This document shows, one piece after another, positions 25,483-33,801 of a DNA stretch of 64,000 bases; positions within the stretch are counted from its first letter, which is position 1, and each line of letters opens with the position of its first letter. The position numbers and the translations under genes were made by a program. Location: contig VIQU02000001.1 in NCBI GenBank assembly GCA_010206225.2, forward strand, positions 62,001-126,000, written 5' to 3'. This DNA is from Lachnospiraceae bacterium MD308. GTDB taxonomy: Bacteria > Bacillota > Clostridia > Lachnospirales > Lachnospiraceae. A model generated the notes under the pieces. That model was not told the DNA's origin. It made no database searches and worked only from the letters and a program-made list of their open reading frames with translations.

Positions 25483-27153
25483 CTACTTTTTCGGAATCTC
25501 CAAGATAGCGCCGCGGTTTCCGGATGTCACCATAGAAGCATATCTTGCAAGATACCCGCTCGTCACCTTCGGTTCTCTCGGCTGCCAGTTTTCTTTCCTC
25601 CTCGCAAGCTCCTCATCAGAAACAGCAACCTCAAGCTTTAAGTTCGGAATATCGATCCTGATGATATCTCCCTCTTCAACCAGTGCGATCGGACCTCCTA
25701 CCGCCGCCTCCGGCGATACATGTCCGATGGACGCGCCTCTTGATGCCCCGCTGAAGCGTCCGTCCGTGATCAGCGCAACACTGGAGCCAAGCCCCATACC
25801 CGCGATAGCAGAGGTCGGATTCAGCATCTCCCGCATGCCAGGTCCCCCTTTCGGACCTTCATAGCGGATAACAACAACGTCTCCCGCCGCGATTCTGCCT
25901 CCTTTGATTGCATCAATGGCATCCTCCTCGCACTCAAATACCCTTGCCGGACCTTCATGCACAAGCATCTCTTCTACAACCGCAGAGCGCTTTACAACAC
26001 TGCCGTCCGGCGCAAGATTACCCTTAAGCACCGCCAGTCCGCCGGTCTCTGAGTACGGATGATCGATCGGACGGATAACCTCGGGGTTTCTGTTAACGGC
26101 ATCTTTAATATTTTCTCCCACGGTTTTTCCTGTCACGGTCATGCATTCTGTGTGCAGCAGACCTTTTTTGTTCAGTTCGTTCATGACGGCATACACGCCG
26201 CCCGCTTCATTCAAGTCTTCCATGTAAGTCGGACCGGCCGGCGCGAGATGACACAGGTTCGGCGTCTTCTCGCTGATGCCGTTGGCAAAATCAATCTCAA
26301 AATCCATACCGATCTCATGGGCAATGGCAGGAAGGTGAAGCATACTGTTCGTGGAACAGCCAAGAGCCATATCTACCGTCAGCGCATTCAGAATCGCATC
26401 TTCTGTCATAATATCCCTCGGGCGGATGTTCTTTTCTAACATCTCCATAACCTTCATACCCGCCTGCTTCGCTAGACGGATCCTCTCAGAATAGACCGCC
26501 GGAATCGTACCATTCCCGCCAAGCCCCATACCAAGTACCTCTGTCAGGCAGTTCATACTGTTAGCTGTATACATACCGGAGCACGACCCGCATGTCGGAC
26601 ACGTCTTATTTTCAAACTCCAGCAGGCCTTCGTCAGATAAAGTTCCCGCCGCGTTCGCTCCTACTGCCTCAAACATACTGGAAAGGCTGGTCTTTTTCCC
26701 TTGTACCCGCCCTGCGAGCATCGGACCGCCGCTGACGAATACGGTAGGCACATTGATCCTTGCCGCCGCCATCAAAAGACCCGGTACGTTCTTATCGCAG
26801 TTAGGCACCATAACAAGCGCGTCAAACTGGTGCGCCAGCGCCATAGACTCCGTAGAGTCCGCGATCAGATCCCTCGTTACGAGAGAATATTTCATACCGA
26901 TATGTCCCATAGCGATCCCGTCGCAGACTGCGATCGCCGGGAATACGATCGGCGTACCGCCTGCCATGGCAACCCCCTGCTTTACTGCGTTCACTATTTT
27001 ATCCAGATTCATATGCCCCGGCACGATCTCATTATAGGAACTTACGATTCCCACTAAAGGACGTTCCATCTCTTCCTTTGTAAGCCCCAGCGCATTAAAT
27101 AATGAACGGTGGGGAGCCTGCTGTTTTCCTTTTGTAACTGTATCACTTTTCAT
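25483..27153 (-). CDS. ilvD: Dihydroxy-acid dehydratase
   Basis: 556 residues from the ATG at 27153 with CAGGAGG upstream. The iron-sulfur ligands are seen in [15 protein letters not shown] and [20 protein letters not shown], and the catalytic region in [20 protein letters not shown]. It dehydrates dihydroxyisovalerate and its homologue to 2-oxo acids. Oxygen-labile clusters fit an anaerobe. It lies 50 bases ahead of ilvB and about 100 bases after leuB; no terminator is visible in either gap. Confidence 0.96.
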   Translation of the reverse strand: MKSDTVTKGKQQAPHRSLFNALGLTKEEMERPLVGIVSSYNEIVPGHMNLDKIVNAVKQGVAMAGGTPIVFPAIAVCDGIAMGHIGMKYSLVTRDLIADSTESMALAHQFDALVMVPNCDKNVPGLLMAAARINVPTVFVSGGPMLAGRVQGKKTSLSSMFEAVGANAAGTLSDEGLLEFENKTCPTCGSCSGMYTANSMNCLTEVLGMGLGGNGTIPAVYSERIRLAKQAGMKVMEMLEKNIRPRDIMTEDAILNALTVDMALGCSTNSMLHLPAIAHEIGMDFEIDFANGISEKTPNLCHLAPAGPTYMEDLNEAGGVYAVMNELNKKGLLHTECMTVTGKTVGENIKDAVNRNPEVIRPIDHPYSETGGLAVLKGNLAPDGSVVKRSAVVEEMLVHEGPARVFECEEDAIDAIKGGRIAAGDVVVIRYEGPKGGPGMREMLNPTSAIAGMGLGSSVALITDGRFSGASRGASIGHVSPEAAVGGPIALVEEGDIIRIDIPNLKLEVAVSDEELARRKENWQPREPKVTSGYLARYASMVTSGNRGAILEIPKK

Positions 27154-27255
27154 GTTCGTTTCCTCCTGAACCAATATACTTAAATCTTCGCTTTCACTCC
27201 GGTATTAGAAATGCCAAAACACCTTTTTGACGCTTGCGGCATAAGACAATGCTTG

Positions 27256-28341
27256 TTATGCAATATATGACGCGATCAAATCTCCCATCTTTTCGGTTCC
27301 GATCTGTACCCTGCCCTCGGACATAATATCGACTGTCCGGTAACCTTCCTTTAAAACCCTTGCCACTGCTGCCTCTATAGCGTCTGCTTCTTTATCAAGG
27401 TCAAAGCTGAAGCGGAGCATCATAGCCGCCGACAGGATGGTTGCGATCGGATTGGCGATCCCTTTTCCCGCAATATCCGGCGCAGAACCGCCGCTTGGCT
27501 CGTAGAGGCCGAATTTTGTCTCATTCAGGCTTGCACTTGCAAGCATTCCGATAGAGCCTGTCACCATACTGGCCTCATCTGAAAGGATATCCCCAAACAT
27601 ATTCTCCGTCAGAACTACGTCAAACTGCTTCGGATCTTTCACAAGCTGCATAGCACAATTATCCACCAGCATATGCTCTAATGCCACTTCTGGATAATCT
27701 TTCGCGACTTCCTCCACTACCTTTCTCCACAGCCTTGAAGAATCCAGCACATTAGCCTTATCAACGCTTGTCACCTTTTTCCCGCGCTTCATGGCAATAT
27801 CAAACGCGCGGACCGCGATTCTTCTGATCTCATTTTCATTATATGTAAGGGAATCGTAGGCAGTCATCACACCGTTTTCTTCCACTGTTTTCCTCTCTCC
27901 AAAATACAGTCCGCCCGTCAGCTCCCTCATGATCATAAGATCAAAGCCTCCCTCAGTAATCTCTTCTTTTAACGGGCAGGCCCCTTTAAGCTCGTCATAG
28001 AGGATCGCTGGTCTTAAATTCGCAAACAGATTCAGCGCTTTTCGGATACCAAGAAGCCCCGCTTCCGGTCTCTTTGACGGCTCCAGCTTATACCACGGCG
28101 AAACCTTCGCATCCCCGCCGATAGAACCCATCAGTACGGCACTGCATTTCTTTGCCTTTTCTACAGTCTCATCTGTGAGCGGCACTCCATGTGCATCAAT
28201 TGACGCTCCTCCAAGAAGAAGCTGTGTATAATCACAAGTATGTCCATAAATTTCAGCTGTCCGGTCAAGAACTTTCATTGCTTCCGTAACAATCTCTGGT
28301 CCGATCCCGTCGCCTCTTATAACTCCAATATTCAGATTCAT
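27256..28341 (-). CDS. leuB: 3-isopropylmalate dehydrogenase
   Basis: 361 residues. [20 protein letters not shown] and [18 protein letters not shown] match the substrate loop of Leu[21 protein letters not shown] the NAD-binding region, and [13 protein letters not shown] the catalytic Tyr. Two ATGs are possible; GGAAGGAAG fits 28341 better than 28347. It catalyses oxidative decarboxylation in leucine synthesis. leuA, leuC and leuD are not in the window, so the leucine pathway is split. Confidence 0.95.
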   Translation of the reverse strand: MNLNIGVIRGDGIGPEIVTEAMKVLDRTAEIYGHTCDYTQLLLGGASIDAHGVPLTDETVEKAKKCSAVLMGSIGGDAKVSPWYKLEPSKRPEAGLLGIRKALNLFANLRPAILYDELKGACPLKEEITEGGFDLMIMRELTGGLYFGERKTVEENGVMTAYDSLTYNENEIRRIAVRAFDIAMKRGKKVTSVDKANVLDSSRLWRKVVEEVAKDYPEVALEHMLVDNCAMQLVKDPKQFDVVLTENMFGDILSDEASMVTGSIGMLASASLNETKFGLYEPSGGSAPDIAGKGIANPIATILSAAMMLRFSFDLDKEADAIEAAVARVLKEGYRTVDIMSEGRVQIGTEKMGDLIASYIA

Positions 28342-28379
28342 ATCCATCTTCCTTCCTTCGCCAAAAACCTATGTTTTTT

Positions 28380-28408
28380 ATCATATCTTATTTTATGGCA
28401 TGTTTCAA
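28380..28408 (-). promoter_or_regulatory. Promoter of the leuB-ilvD-ilvB-serC-serA cluster
   Basis: Minus-strand TTGAAA (28403-28408), 17-base spacer, TATGAT (28380-28385), ending about 40 bases before leuB. The short leader leaves no room for a T-box or peptide attenuator. Confidence 0.65.
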
Positions 28409-28469
28409 GACTGTAATTTGCTGAATTCTTGATAGATATTCACAACGTATATACCTGAAACTGACGGAA

Positions 28470-28519
28470 AAGAAAAGATTTCCAGCAGATATCACGCAGC
28501 CTGCCGGAAATCTTTTCTT
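28470..28519 (-). terminator. Terminator of the surface-polymer locus
   Basis: AAGAAAAGATTTCC and GGAAATCTTTTCTT form a 14-bp perfect stem with a smaller GCAG/CTGC stem inside the loop, 15 bases beyond the last gene. On the minus strand it ends in a T-rich tract. Confidence 0.7.
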
Positions 28520-28534
28520 ACTCGTAAGTTCTAT

Positions 28535-29596
28535 TTAATCCCCAAATATTCCCATGATCTTTATATAATCTTCTGTTTTATCTTTCATGATCCCAAATCC
28601 CTCTGTAAGCCCCTCCAGAGGAAAACGGTGAACGATCAGGCCCGCGGCATCAATCCTTTTTTCTTTAAGCCTTTTTATCACATAATTCCAGTCGTCCCCC
28701 TCATCCCCGGTAAACGATGAATTCCATGTCCCGGTAACCTTAAGCTGGTTTCTGAGTATCTTCCAGTACACTCCCTTTTTTAACACCATGTCCCCGTATG
28801 GATTCCCCACAAGGCACACACTCCCCGCTGCTCCTGTCAGGTCTATTGCCTGTGAGACCGTCTCATTCTTTCCCACACACTCAAAAAATACATCGGCTCC
28901 CCCGCCGTCTGTACGCTCCATCAGCCATTCCCTTACATTCTCTTTCCTGCTGTCGCAAAAGCTGTTTTCCATTACTCCCGCCTTTTTCACACACTCCCTC
29001 TGGTAATCCTTGTTTCCGATCACATAGATATCCTGATATCCCGCCTCCTTTAGAAACATCACAAGCAAAAGGCCGATACTCCCAAGCCCGCAGACTGCCA
29101 CTCTCTCCTTCCTGTCCTCCCTGCAGGGCAGCACCCTTCTCATGGCATGTACCGCCACCGCCATCGGCTCCAGCATTGCCGCCTCTTCATAGGTTACACT
29201 ATCCGGCAGTACGGTTACGTTCGCGGCAGGCACCGCCGCGTATTCCGCAAAGCCTCCGTCCCTTCTCGAACCCAGATAGCTGTAATCCCTGCACAATTCG
29301 TACTTTCCCTTCCTGCACGCAGCGCACCTTCCGCAGGGAATTAAGGGGAATACTCCCACTCTTTTATACAGAAGCCTTTCATCCGCTTCCCTCCCAACCT
29401 CTGTCACCTCTCCGGAAAATTCATGTCCGGGGATCACGGGCATCTTATGGGCTCCGTCCGCATAGATCCTTGGTATGTCAGAGCCGCAGATCCCGCATGC
29501 CCTTACCCGCACTATCACTTCCCCTTCCCCCGGCACAGGCTTTTTCACTTCTTTCAGCCTCATATCTCCTATATCCTGCAGCACATATGCTTTCAT
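28535..29596 (-). CDS. Zinc-dependent polyol-phosphate dehydrogenase (TarJ-like MDR)
   Basis: 353 residues of the medium-chain dehydrogenase family. Catalytic zinc ligands lie in RACGICGSDIPRIY and GHEFSGEV; structural zinc in CGRCAACRKGKYELC. The Rossmann motif is VAVCGLGSIGLLLVMFLKEA. It resembles galactitol-1-phosphate and ribitol-5-phosphate dehydrogenases. It overlaps the cytidylyltransferase gene by an ATGA and follows an epimerase, so it probably reduces a pentulose 5-phosphate to a pentitol 5-phosphate for CDP activation. Whether the product is ribitol, arabinitol or another polyol cannot be told from sequence. Last gene of the locus. Confidence 0.82.
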   Translation of the reverse strand: MKAYVLQDIGDMRLKEVKKPVPGEGEVIVRVRACGICGSDIPRIYADGAHKMPVIPGHEFSGEVTEVGREADERLLYKRVGVFPLIPCGRCAACRKGKYELCRDYSYLGSRRDGGFAEYAAVPAANVTVLPDSVTYEEAAMLEPMAVAVHAMRRVLPCREDRKERVAVCGLGSIGLLLVMFLKEAGYQDIYVIGNKDYQRECVKKAGVMENSFCDSRKENVREWLMERTDGGGADVFFECVGKNETVSQAIDLTGAAGSVCLVGNPYGDMVLKKGVYWKILRNQLKVTGTWNSSFTGDEGDDWNYVIKRLKEKRIDAAGLIVHRFPLEGLTEGFGIMKDKTEDYIKIMGIFGD

Positions 29597-30321
29597 CTGG
29601 CTCCTCCGGTTCCTCTTTCTTCTTTCTCTTTCCTGAATCGTTCCAGATCCCCTTTTGTCGTGATCTTATAATTCTTCTCATCCCCAGGGATCATTACCAC
29701 ATCCATCCCTGCCAGAACCGCCGGTTCCGTTGATCCCCTGATCTTTTGCAGGCCGTCCGGAAAAAGCCTTACATTTGCCTCATAGTATTTTTCAAAGTCA
29801 AATACTTCCGGAGCCTGTCCCGCAAACACCTTTTCCCTCTCAAGCAGCTTTGAGATCCGCCCTCCCCCGCTGCTTAAGTACACTGTATCCTTCATGGGAA
29901 GTACCGGCAGGACTCCTTCATGTCCCTTCAAAGCAGCAAAACAGGCTGTGATCTGCTCTGCAGACAGGTTCGGGCGCACGGCATCATGGATCAGCACACT
30001 GTCCTTTAATGACTCCCTTCCGGCACCCCAGGCCTTCAAATCCCTGAGTCCATGAAACACAGAGGACTGCCGCTCACTCCCCGGTACGGAAAAGCCACGG
30101 ATCTTTCCTGTATCCAGACCCCTTTCCCTTACATCTGCCAAAACCGCTTCTCTCCACTCTTCCTCCGCCACGATCTGCACCGCGTCTATCATAGGATGGC
30201 AGAGCATAGTTTCCAGACAGTAAGTGATCAGCATCTGACCCGATACCCTTATATACTGTTTTGGTACAGATAATCCCATACGGTGTCCTATTCCGCCGGA
30301 TAATAAGATTGCTGCGTTCAT
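29593..30321 (-). CDS. IspD/TarI-family cytidylyltransferase
   Basis: 242 residues. The CTP-binding start reads AILLSGGIGHRMGLSVPKQY, and VLIHDAVRPNLSAEQITACF carries the conserved HDAVRP. The family covers IspD (isoprenoid pathway) and TarI (ribitol 5-phosphate). Overlap with a TarJ-like dehydrogenase and position in a CDP-polyol polymer cluster favour the TarI role, giving a CDP-polyol donor in the cytoplasm. An isoprenoid role would normally show ispF or other MEP genes nearby, and there are none. Start at 30321 with GGAG upstream. Confidence 0.83.
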   Translation of the reverse strand: MNAAILLSGGIGHRMGLSVPKQYIRVSGQMLITYCLETMLCHPMIDAVQIVAEEEWREAVLADVRERGLDTGKIRGFSVPGSERQSSVFHGLRDLKAWGAGRESLKDSVLIHDAVRPNLSAEQITACFAALKGHEGVLPVLPMKDTVYLSSGGGRISKLLEREKVFAGQAPEVFDFEKYYEANVRLFPDGLQKIRGSTEPAVLAGMDVVMIPGDEKNYKITTKGDLERFRKEKEERGTGGAR

Positions 30322-30369
30322 CCTTTAACTCCTGTCCTTTAATTCCTGTCTTTAATTCCTCTAAAAGCT

Positions 30370-31032
30370 TCAGAACTTCAGCTCACGGATGTTCCTTAAT
30401 GTCTCTTTGTAAGGTCTGTCCTTGCCGAACAGAAGGGTCGTTCCCAGCACAAAGCCCTTTACTCCCCTTGGGGCATACTCCTTGATCCTCCCTGCGCTGC
30501 AGGCTCCGTCCCAGTACAGCTCAAAGTCCATGTCTTCCTTGATGGAGAGCAGCTTCGTGATCTTCTTTCCGACATATGGAAGATACATCTGTCCTGCATT
30601 CCCCGGATTTACCGACATGACAAGAACCTTCTTTACGATCCTGAGCATCTCAAACACTGTCTCGACAGAAGTCCCCGGATTAACGGCGATCCCCGGGATC
30701 ATGCCCGCATCTATGATCCTCTGCAAGGTTGTAGAAGGGTGGTATTCCGCTTCCGGGTGGATATAGACCGTATCCCCTTTCCGGAGGTTTGAAAGGAACA
30801 GCCCTATGTTGTTGCTGGGGTGTTCGATCATCAAATGAACATCCAGCGGCTTTTTTGATATGCCGGCTATGTAGCGCATGTCGTTTAATGACATGGCAAA
30901 ATTCGGGACATAACGTCCGTCCATTATATCAATATGAAAAGAATCAATACCGCCTGTTTCAAGATCATGCACTTCTTTTTCCAGGCTCCCGTAGTCGGCA
31001 CACATCATAGAGGCCATTAATTCAAAAGTCAT
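30370..31032 (-). CDS. Ribulose-phosphate 3-epimerase-family protein
   Basis: 220 residues in an alpha/beta barrel pattern. Rpe motifs visible are FHIDIMDGRYVPNFAMSL (metal and catalytic Asp), VHLMIEHPSNN, YIHPEAEYHPS, and LVMSVNPGNAGQMYLPYVGK. The usual VDGGI near the end is changed to YWDGACSAGRIKE, keeping the Asp. The protein is divergent from housekeeping Rpe and sits in the polymer locus, 49 bases ahead of the cytidylyltransferase. It probably interconverts D-ribulose and D-xylulose 5-phosphates (or a related sugar) to supply the dehydrogenase. ATG 31032 follows AAAAGGAG. Confidence 0.8.
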   Translation of the reverse strand: MTFELMASMMCADYGSLEKEVHDLETGGIDSFHIDIMDGRYVPNFAMSLNDMRYIAGISKKPLDVHLMIEHPSNNIGLFLSNLRKGDTVYIHPEAEYHPSTTLQRIIDAGMIPGIAVNPGTSVETVFEMLRIVKKVLVMSVNPGNAGQMYLPYVGKKITKLLSIKEDMDFELYWDGACSAGRIKEYAPRGVKGFVLGTTLLFGKDRPYKETLRNIRELKF

Positions 31033-31072
31033 CAATCTGTTCTCCTTTTACGGCGTTATATAAAATCATTTT

Positions 31073-32191
31073 TCAGCATTCGTCTTTTGTCCTTTTTAAT
31101 ATCTCATGATATTTCTTCTGTGTACTGCTGCGTTCCTCAAAGTCTGATCCATCCATCCAGCCTCCATAAAAGTGATGGACTGAAAAAGTAGATTTTTGAA
31201 TCTTTTTTTCACAGCTCATATAATCATACGGATGGAATACGCTGGAAGGATACACCGTTACATTGTTAACATACTGCAATTCGTTGCTGATTTTCATTCC
31301 ATGTCTTATATATGGAACCGTTTCATACATTCCATTTGTTTCCATATTCAGGCTTCCATCTTCTATCAAAAAATGAAACTGCTTTCGATATTCCAGCATC
31401 TCCTTTATCATCGGATGCCTTGGCATGGCCCCCGCCATGCCCCCTGTATTAATATTCCCCCACTTTTCAACTCCTGTAAAAGCAGGCTGATATAAAAGTG
31501 TATCCAGGTTTTTCAGAAGACTCACGTCTGTATCCATATAGATACCTCCATATTCATATAAGATATCCAGCCGCGCAGCATCTGTTACAAATCCGTACTT
31601 TTTCTGCCGATATGCTTCTCCTGCAAAAGGGATTCTATCCACATCATAATTATCTTCATTCCAGCAGATGATCTCATAATCCGGACAGTACTTTTTCCAT
31701 GTCTTTACGCAGTCCGCAAGAAAATCCGGCATTTCTTTTCTCCCGAACCAGCAATAATGTATTTTCCGGGGAATCATCTGTTCACTGGTCAGTTTACTGA
31801 CCGTGACAGTCTCTTTATTTTCTGACTCTAAAATCTGGATCAGCGGGATGATATAACACTCTGTCAGATCAAGGGTACGGATGTCATCTAAAAATCTTAT
31901 GATCGAAAAAAACTTACTGTTTGTAACAAGAAGGAGCCTGCTTTTAGCCGGCGCCTTCAGATAGTCCGAAGATAATATTTTATATGTATGACCGCCGATC
32001 CGCACAGTCTCCCCTTGTTTGCGCCTGTCCATATCAACATAACATTCCACGTATCTTTCCAGTCCGAATGTCTGTATAAAATATGGGACCACGATCTGCC
32101 CTATCATGCCGGCGCCGTATATCACGATTCTTTTGTTCTCTGTTTTAATTTTCTCTGCCAGTTCAGAATACCTGCTGTTTTTTAGTATCAT
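31073..32191 (-). CDS. GT32-type glycosyltransferase with N-terminal Rossmann-like module
   Basis: 372 residues. Residues 18-110 form a nucleotide-binding-like module (RIVIYGAGMIGQIVVPYF). From about 138, IPRKIHYCWFGRKEMPDFLA, then YEIICWNEDNYDVDRIPF and YEYGGIYMDTDVSLLKNLD, are the marks of family 32 alpha-glycosyltransferases, the last containing the DxD metal site. No membrane helix is seen, so it acts on the cytoplasmic face. Donor sugar unknown (family members use GDP-mannose, UDP-galactose or others). It belongs to the long minus-strand polymer operon between the AsnB-like gene and the epimerase. Confidence 0.82.
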   Translation of the reverse strand: MILKNSRYSELAEKIKTENKRIVIYGAGMIGQIVVPYFIQTFGLERYVECYVDMDRRKQGETVRIGGHTYKILSSDYLKAPAKSRLLLVTNSKFFSIIRFLDDIRTLDLTECYIIPLIQILESENKETVTVSKLTSEQMIPRKIHYCWFGRKEMPDFLADCVKTWKKYCPDYEIICWNEDNYDVDRIPFAGEAYRQKKYGFVTDAARLDILYEYGGIYMDTDVSLLKNLDTLLYQPAFTGVEKWGNINTGGMAGAMPRHPMIKEMLEYRKQFHFLIEDGSLNMETNGMYETVPYIRHGMKISNELQYVNNVTVYPSSVFHPYDYMSCEKKIQKSTFSVHHFYGGWMDGSDFEERSSTQKKYHEILKRTKDEC

Positions 32192-32243
32192 ATATCCTCA
32201 TATTTCTATAAAGCTTTAAAAGATCGTTCATTTTTCCAAGTTA

Positions 32244-33284
32244 TTATTCTGCCTCATTCAAATCCAAAAATCTTTCCAAACAATACATCTGCCATTTCTG
32301 ATTTCCGGAAAATTGTTTCATATCTAAGTCCTTTCGAAACTCATGCCGCTTTGGTCCACCCCAATCCGCAAAATAAGTATCAACTGGTCTGGGCATGGTT
32401 ACTTTATCAGGAACAGAAATTTCCGGATATTTTTTTGCCATAAGTCCGCGTATTAAATATTTTGATTCACCATTCCGTATGCGATACAAATCCAACTCAT
32501 CTGCCATTTTTAACTTTGCATACGGATCGTAATATGGCATATCTGCGACTGCAAAAGCATTAAAGTAAGAACTGGAAGACTCAATTGAAAACACATCATC
32601 CATAAATGAAAGAAAATCTATATGGCTTCCCTTGCGATACCTTTCAAACAAATACTGCATACTTTCCGACTCAGCAAGAACATCCTCTGGATTTGTAAAA
32701 ATATAACGTTTCATAAACTCTTCAAAAGTCCAGTCCTTTGCCAGCAGTTGATCCATACCGCCAAAAATAAGGTCACTACTTTCTCCTACAAACATGAGTT
32801 CCACACCATCATCTTTTGCCTGAAGTGCCGCCTGTAAAATCTGAGGCTCTATGGAGTGAACCGGCGCATTTTTGGCTTTCATAACCGCATCAAGATGCAA
32901 AGCCACTGTATCCCAACTGATATCAACATAATGAAGCAGCAGTCCATAATATTTCGCATAATACTCTGCTCTGGCAAGCTCTTCTTTTTGAAACTCTCCA
33001 CCAAGAAACCTAAATGTATACGCATGACTTCCACCAAGATATGAGGCTACAATAGCGGAGTCCATGCCGCCCGACAAAAGGATTCCTTTTTTCTTTCCTT
33101 CAAATATTTTTATTTGTTTCTCAATCTCCCTGTCAATATCATCAGATGTATGAACCAGAATTCTCTGTTCGTCTGGAACTGGTTTAATACAACAATGTTC
33201 CATTCCCTCATAAAAATCTTTACTGTCATCTTCAATATAGCGAAAAGCCATATAAGAACTCATACAATATTTTTTATCTACCAT
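32244..33284 (-). CDS. AsnB-like ATP-pyrophosphatase (synthetase domain only)
   Basis: 346 residues. GKKKGILLSGGMDSAIVASY holds the PP-loop SGGMDS at about residues 89-94, and AYTFRFLGGEFQKEELARAE, then the acidic MFVGESSDLIFGGMDQLLAK, are as in asparagine synthetase C-terminal domains. The N-terminal glutaminase domain with its catalytic Cys2 is missing, so ammonia or another amine must be the nucleophile, or another protein supplies it. In glycan clusters such proteins amidate uronic acids or attach amino acids. The start at 33284 has GGAGG. Substrate unknown. Confidence 0.75.
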   Translation of the reverse strand: MVDKKYCMSSYMAFRYIEDDSKDFYEGMEHCCIKPVPDEQRILVHTSDDIDREIEKQIKIFEGKKKGILLSGGMDSAIVASYLGGSHAYTFRFLGGEFQKEELARAEYYAKYYGLLLHYVDISWDTVALHLDAVMKAKNAPVHSIEPQILQAALQAKDDGVELMFVGESSDLIFGGMDQLLAKDWTFEEFMKRYIFTNPEDVLAESESMQYLFERYRKGSHIDFLSFMDDVFSIESSSSYFNAFAVADMPYYDPYAKLKMADELDLYRIRNGESKYLIRGLMAKKYPEISVPDKVTMPRPVDTYFADWGGPKRHEFRKDLDMKQFSGNQKWQMYCLERFLDLNEAE

Positions 33285-33311
33285 GAATCAATCCTCCAAA
33301 TCCAAAAATAT

Positions 33312-33740
33312 TTATAATGCGCTACTGTTCTCCCGCATCGATATCAGCGTCTCATTGATCAGAGTTGAACTTGTTCCTTTTGTATATGGAAAATAAATAA
33401 TTCTGACCCCGATTTCTCCAAATTGGTCTTCCAAATGTCTCCATTTATCTGTACCATACCAATCGTCTCCTACAAACATCAGATCAAATCGAAGTTTCTC
33501 CCAAGCCTCGAACTTATTCATTGTTCTTTGAGGAACCGCCACATCGACACAATTTATATTTCTCACAATTTCCAGACGTTCTTCAAAAGGAATCACAGCC
33601 TTCTTATGTTTATATGCAACCAACTCATCTACCGTCACACCGACAATCAGTTTATCACACATCGCTTTAGCATTTTTAAGCATATTCAGATGGCCTATAT
33701 GAAACAAATCAAATACTCCTGTCGTATAACCTATAATCAT
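33312..33740 (-). CDS. Glycerol-3-phosphate cytidylyltransferase-like (TagD family)
   Basis: 142 residues from ATG 33740, preceded by ACGGAGG. GYTTGVFDLFHIGHLNMLKN contains the HxGH nucleotide-transfer motif; VGDDWYGTDKWRHLEDQFGE and YFPYTKGTSSTLINETL correspond to the substrate and RTxGISTT-like motifs of TagD. It would make CDP-glycerol from glycerol 3-phosphate and CTP. Adjacent CDP-glycerol-transferase-like genes support this. Other members of the family activate ethanolamine phosphate, so the product should be tested. Confidence 0.82.
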   Translation of the reverse strand: MIIGYTTGVFDLFHIGHLNMLKNAKAMCDKLIVGVTVDELVAYKHKKAVIPFEERLEIVRNINCVDVAVPQRTMNKFEAWEKLRFDLMFVGDDWYGTDKWRHLEDQFGEIGVRIIYFPYTKGTSSTLINETLISMRENSSAL

Positions 33741-33801
33741 CTTATCCTCCGTTCTAAACATTTCAATTTTAATTGTACTGCTTTTCGCTGAATTCCATAT
33801 A

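Noticed and set aside
29593-30321. IspD of the isoprenoid (MEP) pathway
   Set aside because: The overlap with a TarJ-like dehydrogenase and the polymer context favour a CDP-polyol enzyme. The family alone cannot decide, so no symbol was given.
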